Source: JBCDKH01 sp964388485 (GTDB lineage: Bacteria > Planctomycetota > Phycisphaerae > Tepidisphaerales > Tepidisphaeraceae). Taken from it: a stretch of DNA of 64,000 bases. A program made the position numbers and the translations under genes. Location of the stretch: contig CAYMAS010000001.1 in assembly GCA_964388485.1 (NCBI GenBank), positions 62,001 through 126,000 of the forward strand. Direction: 5' to 3'. Each line of letters starts with the position of its first letter. Position 1 is the first letter of the stretch. Below, piece after piece: positions 62,756 through 64,000 of this stretch. The notes under the pieces are model-generated. The model had not been told where the DNA came from. It did not search any database and saw only the letters and a program-made list of their open reading frames with translations.

Positions 62756-63154
62756 GTGTTTCTGTTGCGGCTCGTCCAGTTGTGGAGCAAGCGGTCAGGC
62801 AGCGACCCGCGTCAGAAGCTCGGACGCCGCGGCGAGCAGGTGGCGGAGCGGCATCTGCGAAAGCGTGGGCTGCGGATCCTGGAACGTAACTGGCGATGCT
62901 GGGCGGGGGAGATCGACCTGATCGCTAGAGACGGCGAGGTCTTGGTCTTCGTCGAGGTCAAGACGCGGGCCGATCTGGCGAGCGATCCGGAGGAGCGAGT
63001 CGACGCCGCCAAGCGTGCCCAGGTCAAGCGGGTGGCGGCGGTGTACCTGGCGCGTTTCGTGGAGGAGCCGCTGGTGCGATACGACGTGGTGGCGGTGGTG
63101 CTGGAGCCGGGAGGCGAACCAGTCGTCCGCCATCATGTGGCGGAGTTCAGCTAG
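62756..63154 (+). CDS. YraN family endonuclease-like protein (UPF0102)
   Basis: The 132-residue protein contains the UPF0102 core: 'LGRRGEQVAERHLRKRGLRI', 'LERNWRCWAGEIDLIARDGE' and 'VLVFVEVKTRADLASDPEER', with the restriction-nuclease-like E-D-ExK set of acidic residues. Its role is unsettled, with DNA processing suspected. The GTG at 62756 has an AGGA eight bases upstream. A TTG at 62720 with GGGAGGGGG is an alternative that would add a hydrophobic 12-residue start. An inverted repeat follows. Confidence 0.85.
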   Translation: MFLLRLVQLWSKRSGSDPRQKLGRRGEQVAERHLRKRGLRILERNWRCWAGEIDLIARDGEVLVFVEVKTRADLASDPEERVDAAKRAQVKRVAAVYLARFVEEPLVRYDVVAVVLEPGGEPVVRHHVAEFS

Positions 63155-63169
63155 AGGGGGATCGAACGT

Positions 63170-63251
63170 CCCGTAGGGTGGGCCCCGGCCCACCATCAGG
63201 CACCAGTGATGTACCCCTTGTCAGATGGTGGGCCGGGGCCCACCCCACGGG
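63170..63251. repeat. Inverted-repeat element of the 'GGGTGGGCCCCGGCCCACC' type
   Basis: Arms 63170-63197 and 63224-63251 are reverse complements over 28 bases with one mismatch. Each arm itself contains a GGGCC palindrome. It fills the gap between convergent yraN and the PilZ gene and could act as a bidirectional terminator or be a mobile MITE/REP-type unit. Confidence 0.8.
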
Positions 63252-63265
63252 AAATTAATCGTTAC

Positions 63266-63670
63266 CTAGTAGAACTCGCCGCCGACGTCGAAGGAGCCGT
63301 CGTCCCGCGGCTGGCACGAGGCGATGCGGATCCGCGTGCTCATTCTCATCGGGCCTCGGCTGACGAGCATCCAGTGGTCCGCCCCGACGCGAAACGGCTT
63401 GCTGGCGATGAAGCCGGCGCCGTGGAGCGACAGGTCGCGGACGCGGATGGTCCGGCCACTGGTTTGGCTTCGGCCGCTGGGGCTGCTGATCCATCCGTCG
63501 AGCCCAATGGCCGCTTCACGGTCGCTGCGTCGGCGTTCGGCTGGGGCCAGATGCAGGTCCGGCCCCGGAGGCAGCGTCGTCTCGAGCTTGCGGGCGGCAG
63601 AGCCGTCGAAGGTCTCCGGGCCCGGCACGGAGGCGGCGGGGCCGAGGCTGGTGGTCTCGCGGTGGGCCAT
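63266..63670 (-). CDS. PilZ domain protein
   Basis: The 134-residue protein has 'ERRRSDREAAIGLDGWIS' (RxxxR-type cluster), 'IRVRDLSLHGAGFIASKPFR' matching DxSxxG, and ends 'PRDDGSFDVGGEFY', which parallels 'DGSFDIGAAF' in the PilZ-like protein at 9.5 kb. It is a candidate c-di-GMP receptor without other domains. The ATG at 63670 is the simplest start; the frame stays open to 63958, under the divergent secreted-protein gene. Confidence 0.75.
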   Translation of the reverse strand: MAHRETTSLGPAASVPGPETFDGSAARKLETTLPPGPDLHLAPAERRRSDREAAIGLDGWISSPSGRSQTSGRTIRVRDLSLHGAGFIASKPFRVGADHWMLVSRGPMRMSTRIRIASCQPRDDGSFDVGGEFY

Positions 63671-63770
63671 TACAAGACGAATCGGCGGCTCAGGAACCCG
63701 ACTTGTGTCGCCCGATGAGAAGTTGTAAGCCCGCCGACCCTCCGTTACGTTTGCTGCGCCTCCCTCTCCC

Positions 63771-64000
63771 ATGCAACACGACCGCCACCTGCCGCTCGCC
63801 GAAGCTCTCGAATCCCGCCGGCTCCTGGCGGTGACGCTTAACGAAGCCACTGGTGTTTTGGAGATCACGGCTGAGCCCGGCGACGACGGCAACCCGGCCG
63901 ATAACGAAATTCTCTTCGAGGACGTCTCCGACGACGACGGTCGGGCCTTCGTCGTCACGCAGGCAGTGGAGGACGGCGAGGCGGAGTCGTTCGGCCCCTT
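63771..64000 (+). CDS. Secreted protein with planctomycete N-terminal motif (5' fragment)
   Basis: The gene runs off the window after 76 codons. It begins with a His/Arg-rich segment and 'LAEALESRRLLAVTLNEATG', the same motif as in the subtilase and the RTX protein, followed by 'LEITAEPGDDGNPADNEILF'. The start of the mature part resembles the beta-strand 'v..G.L.i.....D....' opening common in such secreted proteins. Nothing can be said about its function. Confidence 0.75.
   Translation, partial: MQHDRHLPLAEALESRRLLAVTLNEATGVLEITAEPGDDGNPADNEILFEDVSDDDGRAFVVTQAVEDGEAESFGP

Overview
The window is high-GC chromosomal DNA that reads as a planctomycete, most likely a marine Phycisphaerae-type lineage. 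This rests on three secreted proteins that carry the N-terminal 'LE(Q/S)RRLLA/S' motif typical of planctomycete exported proteins, a subtilase ending in dockerin-like Asp-rich repeats, many genes without a clear Shine-Dalgarno, and GTG or TTG starts in several operons. No rRNA, tRNA, CRISPR array, phage or complete insertion sequence was seen. Assignment to a lineage is inference from these traits, not from a marker-gene tree.

Layout. 1-9.4 kb: the tail of a peptide-type ABC ATPase, aat, two hypothetical membrane proteins, a COG5368-type glycoamylase, a YpdA-like flavoprotein, and a pepP-accB-accC operon (minus). 9.5-16.8 kb: PilZ proteins, ribE-pdxA, an SDR, a LAB_N membrane protein, a Gfo/Idh/MocA oxidoreductase, a dicarboxylate/amino acid symporter. 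16.3-21.8 kb: a minus-strand run of secreted subtilase, proA, a PhoR-like histidine kinase and a GGQ-domain release-factor homologue. 22-30.5 kb: a cell-envelope glycosylation block with two GT2 enzymes and two paralogous polytopic proteins, one fused to a GtrA flippase domain, surrounding a GH15 glucoamylase. 30.5-35 kb: a hydroxyacid dehydrogenase, a ROK kinase and an RTX-repeat secreted protein. 35-43 kb: pstS-pstC-pstA-pstB-phoU behind a candidate Pho box; PstC and PstA carry very large extra-membrane insertions. 43-48 kb: a methyltransferase, a lipoprotein, DAHP synthase, a thioesterase, a GT39-like protein and rpsU. 48-56 kb: an ABC-2 exporter module, a YbhN/AglD-like protein, aroK and a DUF368 (PopT-type) protein. 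56-64 kb: clpC, pyrH, a PA0069-type radical SAM protein, rplS, trmD, rpsP, yraN, a PilZ protein and the start of another secreted protein.

The most striking observation is a complete ribosome-mediated attenuator in front of the DAHP synthase gene (44.63-44.77 kb). A short leader reading frame has four Phe and two Trp codons within ten codons. It is followed by mutually exclusive 1:2, 2:3 and 3:4 pairings and an intrinsic terminator with a 13-bp stem. This would couple the first step of aromatic amino acid synthesis to Phe/Trp-tRNA charging. Other items worth follow-up are the GtrA fusion with its Gtr-like module, the enlarged Pst permeases, and several dispersed inverted-repeat elements.
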